Origin: Pleurodeles waltl
Taxonomy: Eukaryota; Chordata; Amphibia; Caudata; Salamandridae
DNA length: 64,000 nt
Assembly: GCF_031143425.1 (NCBI RefSeq)
Contig: NC_090445.1
Span: 1,580,044,049-1,580,108,048, forward strand
Direction of reading: 5' to 3'
Below, one piece after another: positions 26,241-37,014 of this stretch. Both the position numbers and the translations under genes were made by a program. Numbering within the stretch: position 1 is the first letter of the stretch; every line of letters begins with the position of its first letter. The notes beneath the pieces are model-generated. The model did no database searches. It was not told the origin of the DNA and was given only the letters and a program-made list of their open reading frames with translations.

Positions 26241-27020
26241 TGTCACAACCTACTCGTTGTCTGTGTCTGTGGCCCACTGGTGTTGAAGCTCTTGTTCTTA
26301 TAGGTTCTGCCTTGGCCCAAAAAGGGGCGACCCTTTCTCGTAGCCAAGGTGCTTCTCACGGAGGGAATGCCAAAGGCAGTCCGTGCCCTCCAGAAGGAGT
26401 CCCTGAGGGAAAAAACCCAAAAGGGGAAAAACCTCAAATAGGAACTTCTGAAACAAAAAACTACAAGTAAAAATAAATCTGAACAAAAGGCAAAAATGAC
26501 AAAGAAAAAAGCTGGAACAGGCTCAGAATTATCAAATATCTGACGCAGAAGAACAGGAGCGAAGATCACCACCCAAAGGAAGAGTTGCAACGCAAAGAGG
26601 ACAGAAATCACACACCTTATATACCCAAAGAACAGGAAGTGACCGGCAGGAAGTAAAAGACACCATATTGGATTGGGAACATAACATAGAATTCCATAGG
26701 AAAGGCACCATATTAATTAAGGCTCCAAGGCATGCAAGGAAAAGGAAGGCATGCTGGGAAAGAGAAGGGAATCATGGGTATGAAAGAAAGGCATAAAGTC
26801 AGGAAGAAATGAGGAAGACAGAAAAGAAAGAAAAAGAAACAGAAGGTAGGTGGGGGAAAAAAGGAAGAGTGGGGAGAGGCAGGAACTAACGGGGGCGCAT
26901 CGCGCCAATTCTGTAGCGAGGCCCCATGCCCAATTTGGGGCCTCGACAAAGATAATAAAGTGCAGGGGTGCGGCGCGTCCTACTGCCATGCGCCGCGTCC
27001 CGAGCCGAATGTTCCAGTTG
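26241..27020. mobile_element. 780-bp insert in L1 ORF2, class unsure
   Basis: The L1 endonuclease region is interrupted here. Both borders carry AGATAT (26,235-26,240 and 27,021-27,026), a likely 6-bp target duplication. The insert begins TGTCACAACC and ends CCAGTTG on the plus strand. On the minus strand a TATATAAGG box lies near 26,615 and the rest is A/G-rich without a reading frame. An LTR is possible because one end reads TGTCACA, but the other end does not give the expected CA, so a solo LTR is only one option. Confidence 0.5.
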
Positions 27021-27289
27021 AGATATCTAATTGAAGTCATGTTGTTAGGATGTGGAATATTAGTAAATGGATGCTGGGATAGGTCTCAGGTGGGCCACCC
27101 AGAGTGGAGCACAGCTGTAAGGACTAACTGTGCTAGAAAACTGAGGGGAAAGACAATACAACTACAAACACCCAGAGAAAACAACTAGCTAATACCACCC
27201 ACTCCAACCCAATGTAGGTTGAGAAAAACACACCCTCCCAACAACCCAACAACCTAGTAACGAAAGAAGAGGAGTAAAGCCGGTGGGGG

Positions 27290-28411
27290 CAGGATGGCCG
27301 AATGGGTGAAAATCATCCTAAGGGTTTACAGCGGTCTCCAGTGGGGTAACCTGGTGAGACAAAGGTGCAGAGGTGCTCCTGAGTGGATGTGATGGTCTGT
27401 TAAGGAGCAATTGGCCAGGGAGCTGAAGTGGGGTATCCGCCAGACCAGTCACCTCCCTGTGCACGTAGAGTCTCAAAACGGCAAGCAGAGATCTACACTG
27501 TTACTCGTTGTCGCTGAGGGAATTGTTTGTTGAACTGTGAGGGGACTCACTAGGCAGTGGCTTCATGGAAGCGATGTTTAGCAAACTTAAGAGCAGACTA
27601 GACATCAGTGAAGTAATGAGGTCTGCCCTCAAATGAAATGCGCAACTTCACTGCATACAGGAGGGCAGAGGAGATTTCTGCTTTTTGAAGGAGTGTTTTG
27701 GCAGGTAAAAATTCTTGCCGAGCTGTCTGTAAGGCTTGATTGAAGTCGGGGTAGAAGGATAATTTGCTCCCCTAGGAAACAATAGACCAGCATTCTCTGG
27801 CGAGCCTCAAGATTCTGTTATGGTCTATATAATTGAGAAGCCTGGCTATGATGGGGTGCAATAGAGCCCCAGGAGGGGTGCAGCCCCAGCAAGTGGTGTA
27901 CACATTCCACCAGGAATACCGGCAACAGGGCTTCCCCAAACAGCTCACTGAGCAGGGTTTCAATGAAATCCTCCATTTTAGCAATGGCAGTGGATTCCGG
28001 AAGGCACGTAATGCAAAGATTGTTTGTTGTGATCCTGCCTCAAGGTCTTCATTCTAGACCTTAATGATGTCAAGGACTTTATCCATTCTTAGCAATTGTT
28101 GTTTAGAAACGGCCTTGGCATCGTCATCATTTGAGACTCTGTTTTCTAAGTTATCTAGCCTGTCTTCGTGCTTATCAACTCGATGTTTCATGTAGTGAAG
28201 CCGATTAATGAGGATGTCCAACTTGGCATCTATGGCTTTGAGAATAGATTTAACATCAACCAGGAGTTCTTTGAGGTCCATTTCCAGTTGGGGGGAGCTC
28301 CCTGGAGCAATGGAGGGGGTTCATCCCTTGAAGATTCCTGGTCTGCCTGGCGAGCTGAGCCCCTGCTCTCAAAGGTAAGTTTTGGCTGACATGTGTTGTG
28401 CTTGCTCATGA
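27290..28411 (-). pseudogene. L1 ORF1 remnant (copy 2)
   Basis: The minus-strand ATG near 28,411 (MSKHNTCQPKLTFESRGSAR) looks like an L1 ORF1 start. A frameshift near 28,285 leads into the coiled coil (MDLKELLVDVKSILKAIDAK onward, 28,281-28,054) with heptad-like charged and leucine spacing, and the C-terminal RNA-binding part follows as IIARLLNYIDHNRILRLARE (about 27,880-27,820), a well-conserved L1 ORF1 motif. The protein would be an RNA chaperone of the L1 particle. Several frameshifts and stops separate the blocks. Confidence 0.7.
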
Positions 28412-28419
28412 TGGCAGTA

Positions 28420-29870
28420 TGAAAAGGGCTGAGTTTGGGGCCAACTTCACAGTTCGAGGCCAGTGCAGATGGAGCAGCCCCAGCTGAGGGGTGCAGCTGG
28501 AACCCTCACGGGCCAGCTAGGGATGGCACAGTACTGATGGAAGTGGAGATTACTCTGTCCATGTTAACAAGCCCTGCCACAGCCCGGGCAGGCTCCACTT
28601 CTGGGGGGCACGAGTAGGCCTAGGGCGAAGTCCCAGGATGAAATCCCAGCCAGGAAGCTGTAGGTAAGGTCGATAGCAGACAAGCTCTTAGGGTGAGAAG
28701 AGCAAGCCTCATGGAAGGTTGCAGTTAATATCATGGAAAATGAAGAGAGAATGACCCGGGGAGAGTCAGCAATGGAACTCAGGGCCATCGAGCAAAGGGA
28801 AAGGGTACACAGAATTCCAACATTCGCATAGGGCTCTGCCACTTCCAATATTTGGGCTGGAATAAGAGGGCAGACCCCAAACACCCAAAGCTCTGTACAC
28901 CAGGGTCCTGATCCTCAGGCAGCCAAGCGAGTCTAGGCCCAAAGCCCATCACAACCAATGCGTGGTCAGTGACAGACAAGGTCTTTAGGATGAATGGCTC
29001 AGGCCCAAGTTGTCGTCCATTGCAGGTGGTGCTGGAAGCCACCGCACACCAATGGAGTAGAGAGACCTGCCTGGGGAGAGTCAATAATGAAGCGCTAGGC
29101 TCCCAGCAAAGAGGCAGAGCGCGAGGTGCCCCAGTAGTCACATGGGACGCTGCAACTTCTAGAAGTGAGGGCTGTAACATGAGGGAGGACCCAGAGCACT
29201 AACTGCCTTTCTTCAAACTCCGGGGTCTGACTCCTCACACAGACAAGTAGGTCCGGGTCTCAGAGCAATCCGTGCCCGTTGCATTCCCCTCCGAGAGCGG
29301 CCCCTGTGTCAGAAGGTTAGCCCCCACAGGCTGCACGGCGAGGGCCCACGAGCCGCCCCCACTTTCCCCACAGCAGGTCTCAAACCAACCCCAGAGGCCG
29401 TGGCCACAGGGCAGAGCCAGCCATCAGCACCCACTTGGCCGGAAAAAGGCAGGCCTCTGAGCTTCAATACAGTTGCTTTTAGGGGGCCTCTCTTACCCTG
29501 CATGCCCAGGTGTCAGCCTAAGGGCATCCACGACATCGGTGTCCAGCCAGAAGGCCTGCAGTGGTTTGTCAGTCCATGTGAGAGGGTCATCGGACAGGCC
29601 GCACCCCTCACACATTGCGCTCGTTCAGAGGGCCCCTATATCTCCCCAGAGGCAGGCAGGAGTTAGGGACCACATTTGGAGGCACCTCCACACCAATCAA
29701 TGGTTACGAGAGAGGCCGCTGTATGGCGGATTGATGCAGAATAATGTGTCACCGGCAGAGCCCTCTTAGTGAGTGGCATCTTGCTGCTCTGCTTGAGTTC
29801 TTCCCCCAAGTTTAAAAGAAGGTTCCATATCCTGAGGAACACTCTGCCCCAGTACTGTGCCTTCATTTTT
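28420..29870 (-). repeat. L1 5' leader with about 300-bp repeats
   Basis: Upstream of ORF1 on the minus strand, similar words recur about 300 bp apart on the plus strand: GACAAGCTCTTAGGGTGA at 28,679 and GACAAGGTCTTTAGGATGA at 28,975; GGGGAGAGTCAGCAATGGAA at 28,760 and GGGGAGAGTCAATAATGAAG at 29,072. This suggests promoter monomers, as some L1 lineages carry. No protein domain is visible in frames here. Confidence 0.5.
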
Positions 29871-30381
29871 CATATCACTGATTTGAGGTGGTAATCCAGT
29901 CGATTTAGTGAAAATGGACTGTGACCAAAGCTCTCACAACGCATTAAGTTGTTAATGAAAACCCCATTGTTGGAAAATAGCATCATTGATGGCATGGACT
30001 CATCTGTTAACTTGAAGTACATTTGCACGCACAGTGCATCCTGCATGACTGCTTGATGAATCCTGATCCACTTGTTTTCACAATGTCCATATATCTTCCT
30101 TTTTCTCTCTCCAGGACTTCTCAGTTCAGGGATTTCGTCTCCCATGCCTGGTAACTTTTAGGTGTGTGCAAAATATTTATTATGTGAGAGCAATTATATG
30201 GAGTGCCCAATTATTAGTTTACCTGTACCTTTTGGAGCTCTCCGTTTTCCCATCCTCTGTATTTGTGTGGTTTTGTTTCCCTGGTCTTATTTGATACCAG
30301 TAATTCAAGAGAATTTTGTATATTAAGTGCTTTCCTTATCTTTTTTTCTGTGAGTACTCGAAACAATGCAGTGATGGTATC
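29871..30381. other. No gene recognised
   Basis: Unassigned sequence between the L1 5' leader and the LTR-like repeat. The only frame (29,870-30,145 minus, 91 residues) has no recognisable domain. Confidence 0.4.
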
Positions 30382-31893
30382 TGTAAGAAAATGCCTCCTT
30401 GGAATGGTTACCCCCTGACTTTTTGCCTTTTGTTGATGCCAGTTAGAATTGAAAGTGTGCTGGGACCCTGTTAACCAGGCCCCAGGACCAGTGTTCTTTC
30501 CCTAAACTGTACCTTTGTTCCCACAATTGGCACAGCCCTGGCACACAGATAAGTCCCTTGTAAATGGTACCCCTGGTACCAGGGGCCCTGTTGCCAGGGG
30601 AGGTGTCTAAGGGCTGCAGCATGTTTTATGCCACCCTGGGGACCCCTCACTCAGCACATGACCACTGCCTCAGAGCTTGTGTGTGCTGGTGGGGAGAAAA
30701 TGACCAAGTCGACATGGCACTCCCCTCAGAGTGCCATGCCCACCTCACACTGCCTGTGGCATAGGTAAGTCACCCGTCTAGCAGGCCGTACAGCCCTAAG
30801 GCAGGGTGCACTATACCACAGGCGAGGGCATATGTGCATGAGCACTATGCCCCTTCAGTGTCTAAGCAAAACCTTAGACATTGTAATTGCAGGGTAGCCA
30901 TAAAGAGTATATGGTCTGGGAGTTAGTCAAACACGAACTCCACAGTTCCATAATGGCTATACTGAAGTCTGGGAAGTTTGGTATCCAACTTCTCAGCACA
31001 ATAAATGCACACTGATGCCAGTGTGGGATTTATTGTAAAATACACCCAGAGGGCATCTTAGAGATGCCCCCTGAATACCATTCTGACTCCTAGTGCTAGG
31101 CTGACCAGTTTCTGCCAGTCTGCCACAACCAGACGAGTTTCTGGCCACATGGAGTGAGTGCCTTTGTCACTCTGTGACCAGGAACAAGGCCTGTACTGGG
31201 TGGAGGTGCCTCTCACCTCCCCTGCAGGAACTGTAGCACCTGACGGTGAGCCTAAAAGGCTCATGCCTTTTGCTGCAGCACCCCAGGGCATCCCAGGTAG
31301 TGGAGATGCCCACCCCTCCGGCCACTGCCCCCACATTTGGAGGCAAGGCTGGAGGAGATAATGAGAAAAACAAGGAGGAGTCACCCACCAGTCAGGACAG
31401 CCCCTAAGGTGTCCTGAGCTGCGGTGACCCCTTCCTTTAGAAATCCTCCATCTTGAGTTTGGAGGATTCCCCCAATAGGATTCGGGATGTGCTCCCCTCC
31501 CCTCAGGGAGGAGGCACAAAGAGGGTGTAGCCACCCTCCAGGACAGAAGCCATTGGCTACTGCCCTGCTGACCTAAACACACCCCTAAATTCAGTATTTA
31601 TGGGTGACCCAGAACCCAGGAAATCAGATTCCTGCAACCTACACAAAGAAGAAGGACAGCTGACCTGAAAGCCCTGCAGAGGCGACGGAGACGACGGAGA
31701 CTTGACTCCAGCCCTACCGACCTGTCTCCAGACTCAAAGAACCTGCACAGCGACGAATCCGACAGGGACCAGCAACCTCTGAGGACTCAGAGGACTGCCC
31801 TGAACCCAAAGGACCAAGAAACTCCCGAGAACAGCAGCACTGTTCAACAACAGCAACATCTTTGCAATGAAGAAGCAACTTTTAAAGAACTTA
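30382..31893 (+). mobile_element. 1.5-kb LTR-like repeat, cut at its right end
   Basis: Begins TGTAAGAAAATGCCTCCTTGG and continues through GGTACCCCTGGTACCAGGGG (about 30,565-30,585), GCACAATAAATGCACAC (about 30,998, with AATAAA) and CTTTTAAAGAAC (31,880-31,890). I recognise this from memory as one of the most abundant newt interspersed repeats; the TG start suggests an LTR. It is cut at 31,893 by a MITE, and its continuation is not found on the far side. The frame at 31,058-31,582 minus is an artefact of the repeat. Confidence 0.6.
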
Positions 31894-32373
31894 GGGCCAG
31901 ATGTAGGTAGCCTTTTGCACGTCGCAAACTGCGAAAAACGCAGTTTGCGACATGCAAAAGGCCGTTTACGATGCACAACCTCAAATTGCGAGTCGGTACC
32001 GACTTGCAATTTGAGGCTGCGACTCGCAAATAGGAAGGTGTGTTCCCTTCCTATTTGCGACCGCATCGCCATGCTGAGTTGCTTTGTGACCGCGAATGCA
32101 GTCGTAAACCAACTTGCAGTTACCACCCACTTGAAGTGGGTGGTAACTCATTCGCAAAAGGGAAGGGGTCCCCATGGGACCCCTTCCCCTTTGTGAATGA
32201 CAATTTTTTTTTTTTTTCAGAGCAGGCAGTGGTCCCATGGACCACTGCCTACTCTGAAAAAACCGAAACCAAATGGTTTCGGAAGTTTTTATTTTTGCAA
32301 CTCGTTTTCCTTCAAGGAAAACGGGCTGCAAAAAGAAAAAAAAAACTGCTTTATTAAAAAAGCAGTCACAGAC
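31894..32373 (+). mobile_element. Hairpin-chain MITE, truncated copy
   Basis: Shares its left end (GGGCCAGATGT) and its whole order of hairpins with the complete copy at 34,258-34,976: GCAAACTGCG/CGCAGTTTGC (about 31,924-31,950), CAAATTGCGAGTCGGTACCG (about 31,981-32,012), a pair ending in TATTTGCGA (about 32,025-32,060), GGGAAGGGGTCCC/GGGACCCCTTCCC (about 32,159-32,188), and the CAGAGCAGGCAGTGGTCC pair (about 32,218-32,258). The copy ends after GCAGTCACAGAC (32,362-32,373), so the right third is missing. Confidence 0.8.
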
Positions 32374-33446
32374 TTGTGTTGCTAATCTATAAGAAACTAA
32401 ATTCAAGCAAGATGTTTAGATGTGCACTTAGAAGAAAAGAAAAAACTAAATGAGAAGAATGGGAAGGTGAAATAATGAAGAGTTACATGCTTCGCATTAG
32501 ATATCAGACAGAAACTTTAAGCCAGATACAAAGGGGAGTCAAGCAAAAGAAGGAAATATGCTTCACAAATCAGGGAAATACAAAAACTGTGGTACAACCT
32601 TATAGGTCTAAGTTAGAAATCACTACATCTTTCTCAGGGTTATAGGGAAAGTGATACAACTATGGCTTTAGAAGATCTTCTATATGGGAGCGTGGGGTGG
32701 CTTGGGACCGACTCGGAATTGACACCTTTTCTATAGCTTCATGATAGCCGCGACAGGGAGATGGGCTGCAACCTTACTCTATGTCTGCTGCGTGCTTGCT
32801 TATCGGTACCTGATGGGAGAAGCCTTATGGCTATGGCAGGCTTGTAGTTAACCCGCATTTGCTGTGGCTTTGGTATGTTTAGCAGAAGATATGGCGGGAT
32901 CGCTAAGAAGCAAATTGCGCCTGCCATTTTGTTTGTTTAGCAATTCAGAGTTTCCTGGTGTCGCACTCAGCCCCTGGCTCTCAAAGAATGTTGTCCCCCT
33001 TGAAATAATTATAATGGGGCTATATATACTAGCTTTCTCATACTATTTCTTTTTTTTAACAATATTTCAGTTTTGTACATAAGAAGAGACGTTACTGAAA
33101 TGTATTTTCCTCACCTGTCTGCAAATTGCTCCCTACTGCTGTGACTCAACTATATTCAGTGATTAAGTTACATATGGGCAGAACCAGAAACTTGTATCTA
33201 AGCAGTAAGAAAACATTGCTTTCCAAATCCATTTCTAAAGTAATTATTCCTAAAAAAAATATCTGCACTGGAAAATAGGGATAAACCTTGAGGTGCTTGT
33301 CAGGAGGCTCCTACAAATATGATAGACTCTTACTACAATTCTACAAATAAGCTACCTTCCAAGCTACCTACAATATCCAATTCTTCTATACATAAAAGAG
33401 TAAAAAAAGACCCTCCCTCCCCATAAAATCCACTATTACAGTCTCA
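32374..33446. other. No gene; likely L1 copy 3 leader in its right part
   Basis: AT-rich, no reading frame of note. The part next to 33,447 is probably the 5' leader of the L1 whose ORF1 starts there; the left border of that L1 is not determinable. Confidence 0.35.
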
Positions 33447-34152
33447 ATGGAGCTGTTACTTGAGGAAATTCAGGACATCAAACCTTACATGGAGGACACT
33501 AAAAAAAGTTTTCAAACTCTAGACGGAAAATGGTCTCACGTAGACAATAGAGTTAGTAAGTGAAACGAAGTGCTGAAGTGCTTGAAAATAGTGCGCAAAG
33601 AATTCAGACATTGCAGTCTGAAATTTTGTCCTAAAAAACATTCTGAAGACATAGAAAATCATAATAGGAGAAACAATTTGTGTATTTATGGTCTGGCTGA
33701 AGGAGTGGAAGGTTCCAATCCCACATCTTTTTTCCAAACCTTTCTTTCTAAAGTCTTGAACCTACTTTTCCCCCTCCTTTGAACATTCAAAGGGCACATA
33801 GATGCAGCATTCTTCACGGTCTGCCTCAACTTCAGAGAAACCTACAGGAGTAATCCTTTATTTTTTAGAATACTTAGATCTTCGGAAAGTCATCAAAGCA
33901 GCTAGAGCCAAAGATCGTATTTCATGTTCTGGATCCAACCTATTGTTTGAGCAAGATTTTGCCAAGGTTACATCAGACACAAGGAAAACGTTTCTTGATA
34001 TGTGACTAGCTTTCTGTTCTCTCAGTGCTAGATTTGAATTATTTCACCCATGTTTGTTAAAAGTAACATACAATAACAAGACTACAGCTTATGAGGATCC
34101 CTCCCTACCTCAACAATTTATTGCCAACTGCAGAGAAGCAATTGACACATAA
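33447..34152 (+). pseudogene. L1 ORF1 (copy 3)
   Basis: The ATG at 33,447 opens a coiled-coil start (MELLLEEIQDIKPYMEDTKK). In-frame stops lie at 33,561-33,563 and 33,780-33,782, and there is a frame change near 33,845. The central part reads NRRNNLCIYGLAEGVEGSNP (about 33,663-33,720), the diagnostic L1 ORF1 RRM motif, and the C-terminal part VIKAARAKDRI (about 33,888-33,920) ends with a stop at 34,150-34,152. At about 235 codons it is close to a full-length gene of this lineage. It encodes the L1 RNA chaperone. ORF2 of the same element resumes more than 20 kb to the right, beyond the nested insertions. Confidence 0.8.
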
Positions 34153-34257
34153 AACCTCTCTGTTACTTGTTCTATGATTGTTTTTTCAGTTTTCAGCTTT
34201 CTACCCATTAGTGTATAGTATGGTTATTTTTTTATTATTCTTAGATATGCTCATTAA

Positions 34258-34976
34258 GGGCCAGATGTCGGAAGCCGTTTGGATGATGCAAACTGCGAAA
34301 ATCGCAGTTTGCGCCATGCAAACAGCCTAACGCGATGCTCATTCACAAATTGCGAGTCGGTACCGACTCGCAATTTGTGAATGCGACTTGCAAATAGGAA
34401 GGGGTGTTCCCTTCCTATTTGCAACTCGCATCGCAATTCAGAATTGCTTTGGGACTGCAAAGGCGGTCCCAAAGCAACTCGCAGTAACCACCAGTGTCAC
34501 ACTGGTGGTAACTCATTCGCAAAAGGGAAGGGGTCCCCAGGGGACCCCTTCCCCTTTTTGAATATCGCCAAAAATATTTTTTCAGAGCAGGCAGTGGTCC
34601 TATGGACCACTGCCTGCTCTGAAAAAACTAAACCAAATGGTTTCGGAAGTTTTTTCATTTTGCAACTGGTTTTCCTTTAAGGAAAACGGGCTGCAAAATG
34701 AAAAAAAAAAACTGCTTTATTTAAAAAGCAGTCACAGACATGGAGGTCTGCTGACTTCAGCAGGCCACCATCCCTGTGAGAGCAGGGACTCGCTATGGGG
34801 TCGCAAAATGCGACCCACCTCATTAATATTGATGAGGTGGGTCTTTGCCACCCCATAGCGAGTCGCAGACGGTGTCTGAGACACCGTTCTGCATCCGAGA
34901 TTGCGACTCGGAAATTGCGAGTCGGACAGACTTGCAATTTCCGAGTCGTAATATTGGACTTTGCTACATGTGGCCC
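34258..34976 (+). mobile_element. Hairpin-chain MITE, complete copy (719 bp)
   Basis: Ends are GGGCCAGATGT on the left and, reverse-complemented, GGGCCACATGT on the right, with TAA on both sides (34,255-34,257 and 34,977-34,979): a 3-bp target duplication typical of PIF/Harbinger elements. The interior is a chain of palindromes: 11-bp arms at 34,288-34,298/34,302-34,312, a perfect 44-bp palindrome at 34,340-34,383, a long pair around 34,384-34,430, GGGAAGGGGTCCCC around 34,524-34,552, and 24-bp arms at 34,577-34,600/34,604-34,627. It is inserted between ORF1 and ORF2 of L1 copy 3. No coding capacity. Confidence 0.88.
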
Positions 34977-35026
34977 TAAATTCACTAAGCATATCTTATC
35001 TCTTTTAGGTATATTCCATGTCTCAT

Positions 35027-35234
35027 TGTAATAAGGAAGTAATCCTGATAGTACTGGAAGCAGGTTCTTTTAATAGGAGTATCTTAGCCACAGCCAGGAG
35101 AGGGCACAACAACAGTCAGCTCATCAACAGCTCCCTCGGAACCTCTCTCCCCAACACTCTACTCTGATGTCGAACATGACATCAGTGCCAGAGATGAGGT
35201 CCCTCACATTCTATTGTTAACATTCTACCACACA
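35027..35234 (-). repeat. Gypsy 3' LTR
   Basis: About 208 bp, starting TGTAATAAGGAAGTAATCC and ending ..TACCACACA on the plus strand. It is over 90 percent identical over 148 bp to 49,400-49,547; differences include GGAGAGGGCAC versus GTAGAGGACAC and CTCGGAACC versus CTCAGAACC. The short length is at the small end for this superfamily. Confidence 0.85.
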
Positions 35235-35250
35235 CCTTTCCCTTTTAAAA
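35235..35250 (-). other. Gypsy polypurine tract
   Basis: On the minus strand this reads TTTTAAAAGGGAAAGG immediately before the LTR, the expected place for the primer of plus-strand DNA synthesis. The start of the LTR may be shifted by two bases because of the CACACA end. Confidence 0.65.
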
Positions 35251-35449
35251 CAATTACCAACTCTTGTAATAAAAACACTATGAATAAAACAAATAACATA
35301 ACCCAAAAAAACAGTTCATAAACAAAAAAAACAATAACAAACTATGTACAGAAGAAAATTTCATAAGAAAATTCAATAATATCTAAGCTGGAAACACAAT
35401 AAAGATAAATAAAACAAAACAAAAAAATAACAATTTCTTTGAAATAACC

Positions 35450-36996
35450 ACACGGTTGAGATTCCAGACTCTTCCATCCTTAATTTTCACTGCATTCCTA
35501 AAAAGTTTGACAACTTCAAATGGACCCATAAACTTACTTCCAGACTTACTTAACCTAGGGTTTCTAATCAGAATCTTATCTCACACTTTCACCTCAACTT
35601 TGCACGTATTTTTCCTCCTATCATAGTTTTCCTTTCTTTTCTTTAAGCATTTTCGCTCTTTCTCCCGTTCCTCCTTATTCTTGTCACACCACATTACACA
35701 CTCATTCTTACCCCAACACACCCAACCTGGTGCCAAACGTGTGTTAGCTTTCCGTCCCCTGAAAACTTCAAACGGTACCCTCCTGGTAGTGAAGTGAGGT
35801 GAAAATCTATATGCATGAAGGAAATTCTTAAGACCATCCCTCCAATTCCTGCCAACTGCAACTTCCAATTGTATGCCCTCCTTTATGCACTTATTAAACC
35901 TTTCTACTGTTCCATTTCCTTCGGGATGGTACAAGGAACATTTTCTATGCATGATACCTCTGGACTTAAAGTACTCTTCCATCTCATTTGATACAAACTG
36001 GGGCCCATTGTCTGTGAGAATAGTGTTCGGCAAACCCTCACGACTAAAAATCTCATTAAAGAAATTAATCACTTTATTAGTCTCCATACTACCACTAATA
36101 GCTATTTCTGCCCACCTCGAAAATTGGTCCACTAAAACTAAAATATAGTTACAACCACCTTTTCCAAAGATAGGTCCCACTACATCCACTGCCACTACAT
36201 CCCACAGCTTTGTATAACATTCACGAGTACACATCGGCGGCACTCTTGTTTTGTAAACTTTATCGCTGTTACAGCAATCACAACAATCTCTTACTCTCCT
36301 TTCGATCATAAGATCCATTCCTGGCCACCAATAATTAAGGCAAATTCTTGCTTTGGTTTTACTCATACCTTGATGACCTTCATGTCCTAGTTCTATGATC
36401 TTCTCTCTCAAAGAAACAGGGACAACTAATCTGGTTCCCCGCAACAAAATCTCATTCTCCACAGACAACTCCTCTCTCACCTTCCAAAATCCTCCCAACT
36501 CTTTATCCCCCTTGACGTATGAATTCCATCCATTACTGTGTTCCTTATACACACGTTGTAGCACAGCATCCTCCAAAAACGCTCTCAACCACTCATCTTG
36601 TTCAACAATACCTCTTGTCACATTACACACACTAACAGTATCCTCTTGATTTTCCCCCGAATTACTCTCTACTTCTGTGCTTAGTCTTGACAAGCAGTCA
36701 GCAATCTTATTACTTGGACCTGGGACATAAAACACCTTGAAAGCAAAGTCTTGTAACCCGACAAACAACCTACTGATTCTTCCAGAGATCATATCCAGCC
36801 CTCTTTTCATAAAGACTTCCACCAGAGGTTTGTGATCAGTAAAAATGTGGAACTCCCTTCCCCACAGGAAATTCTTCAATTTATTAACTGCCCAAAACAA
36901 ACTCAAGGCTTCCTTCTCAATCGTCGAATAATTCACTTCCGCTCCTCGCAAAGTCCTAGAACAGTACACCATAGGTTTTAAGTCTTGCTCCCCCAC
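35450..36996 (-). pseudogene. Gypsy pol, RNase H and integrase part
   Basis: An open stretch of 471 codons (36,996-35,581). Residues 10-105 are RNase H (STIEKEALS, TDHKPL, DCLSRL). Residues 200-242 hold the integrase zinc-binding H..H..C..C (GHEGHQG, CCDCC). The integrase core has D271 (VDVVGP), D329 (LTDNGPQF) and E365 (GTVERFN), a correct D,D-35-E spacing. A TGA at 35,581 stops the frame early; the same frame continues to about 35,450 with a GPFEVV-type C-terminal domain, so the last 40 or more residues are cut off. Function: removes RNA from the hybrid during reverse transcription and inserts the DNA copy. All catalytic residues seen are intact; only the tail is lost. Confidence 0.88.
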
Positions 36997-37014
36997 ATCT
37001 TGTAAAAGTACCGC

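Larger units (their letters stand above)
22920..27040 (-). pseudogene. L1 ORF2 remnant (copy 2)
   Basis: Reading on the minus strand: a start-like MTSIRY (27,040); endonuclease word DICFLQE (about 26,170), displaced by an insert; RT finger ITIEELIKVIHGLTGDKALG (about 25,970); RT block FAKILTKCLFPLLPK with SWFSPGCS (about 25,730-25,660); LLHTLPTARVCLNG (about 25,480); thumb KFLYLFNNLHI-like words (about 25,180-25,130); and C-terminal words FMPPFEASND..YYQLRAA (about 24,650-24,560), continuing past MITE copy B into LQDAKYCQEQLAIFWEVMRA (about 23,020-22,960). The polymerase aspartate motif is not found. Each block is in a different frame, so the gene is long dead. Family role: endonuclease and reverse transcriptase for target-primed insertion. 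Confidence 0.7.
22900..29870 (-). mobile_element. Decayed L1-type LINE (copy 2, minus strand)
   Basis: A minus-strand L1 with recognisable 5' leader (about 29,870-28,412), ORF1 (28,411-about 27,290) and ORF2 (27,040 to about 22,920). The 3' part of ORF2 is interrupted by MITE copy B (23,101-24,053), and the start of ORF2 by a 780-bp insert (26,241-27,020). All frames carry multiple stops and frameshifts and the RT palm core is missing between about 25,300 and 25,200, so the copy is dead. The 5' leader contains roughly 300-bp repeats. Confidence 0.75.

Noticed and set aside
31058..31582. 174-codon minus-strand frame
   Set aside because: Lies entirely in the 1.5-kb LTR-like repeat, with no domain.
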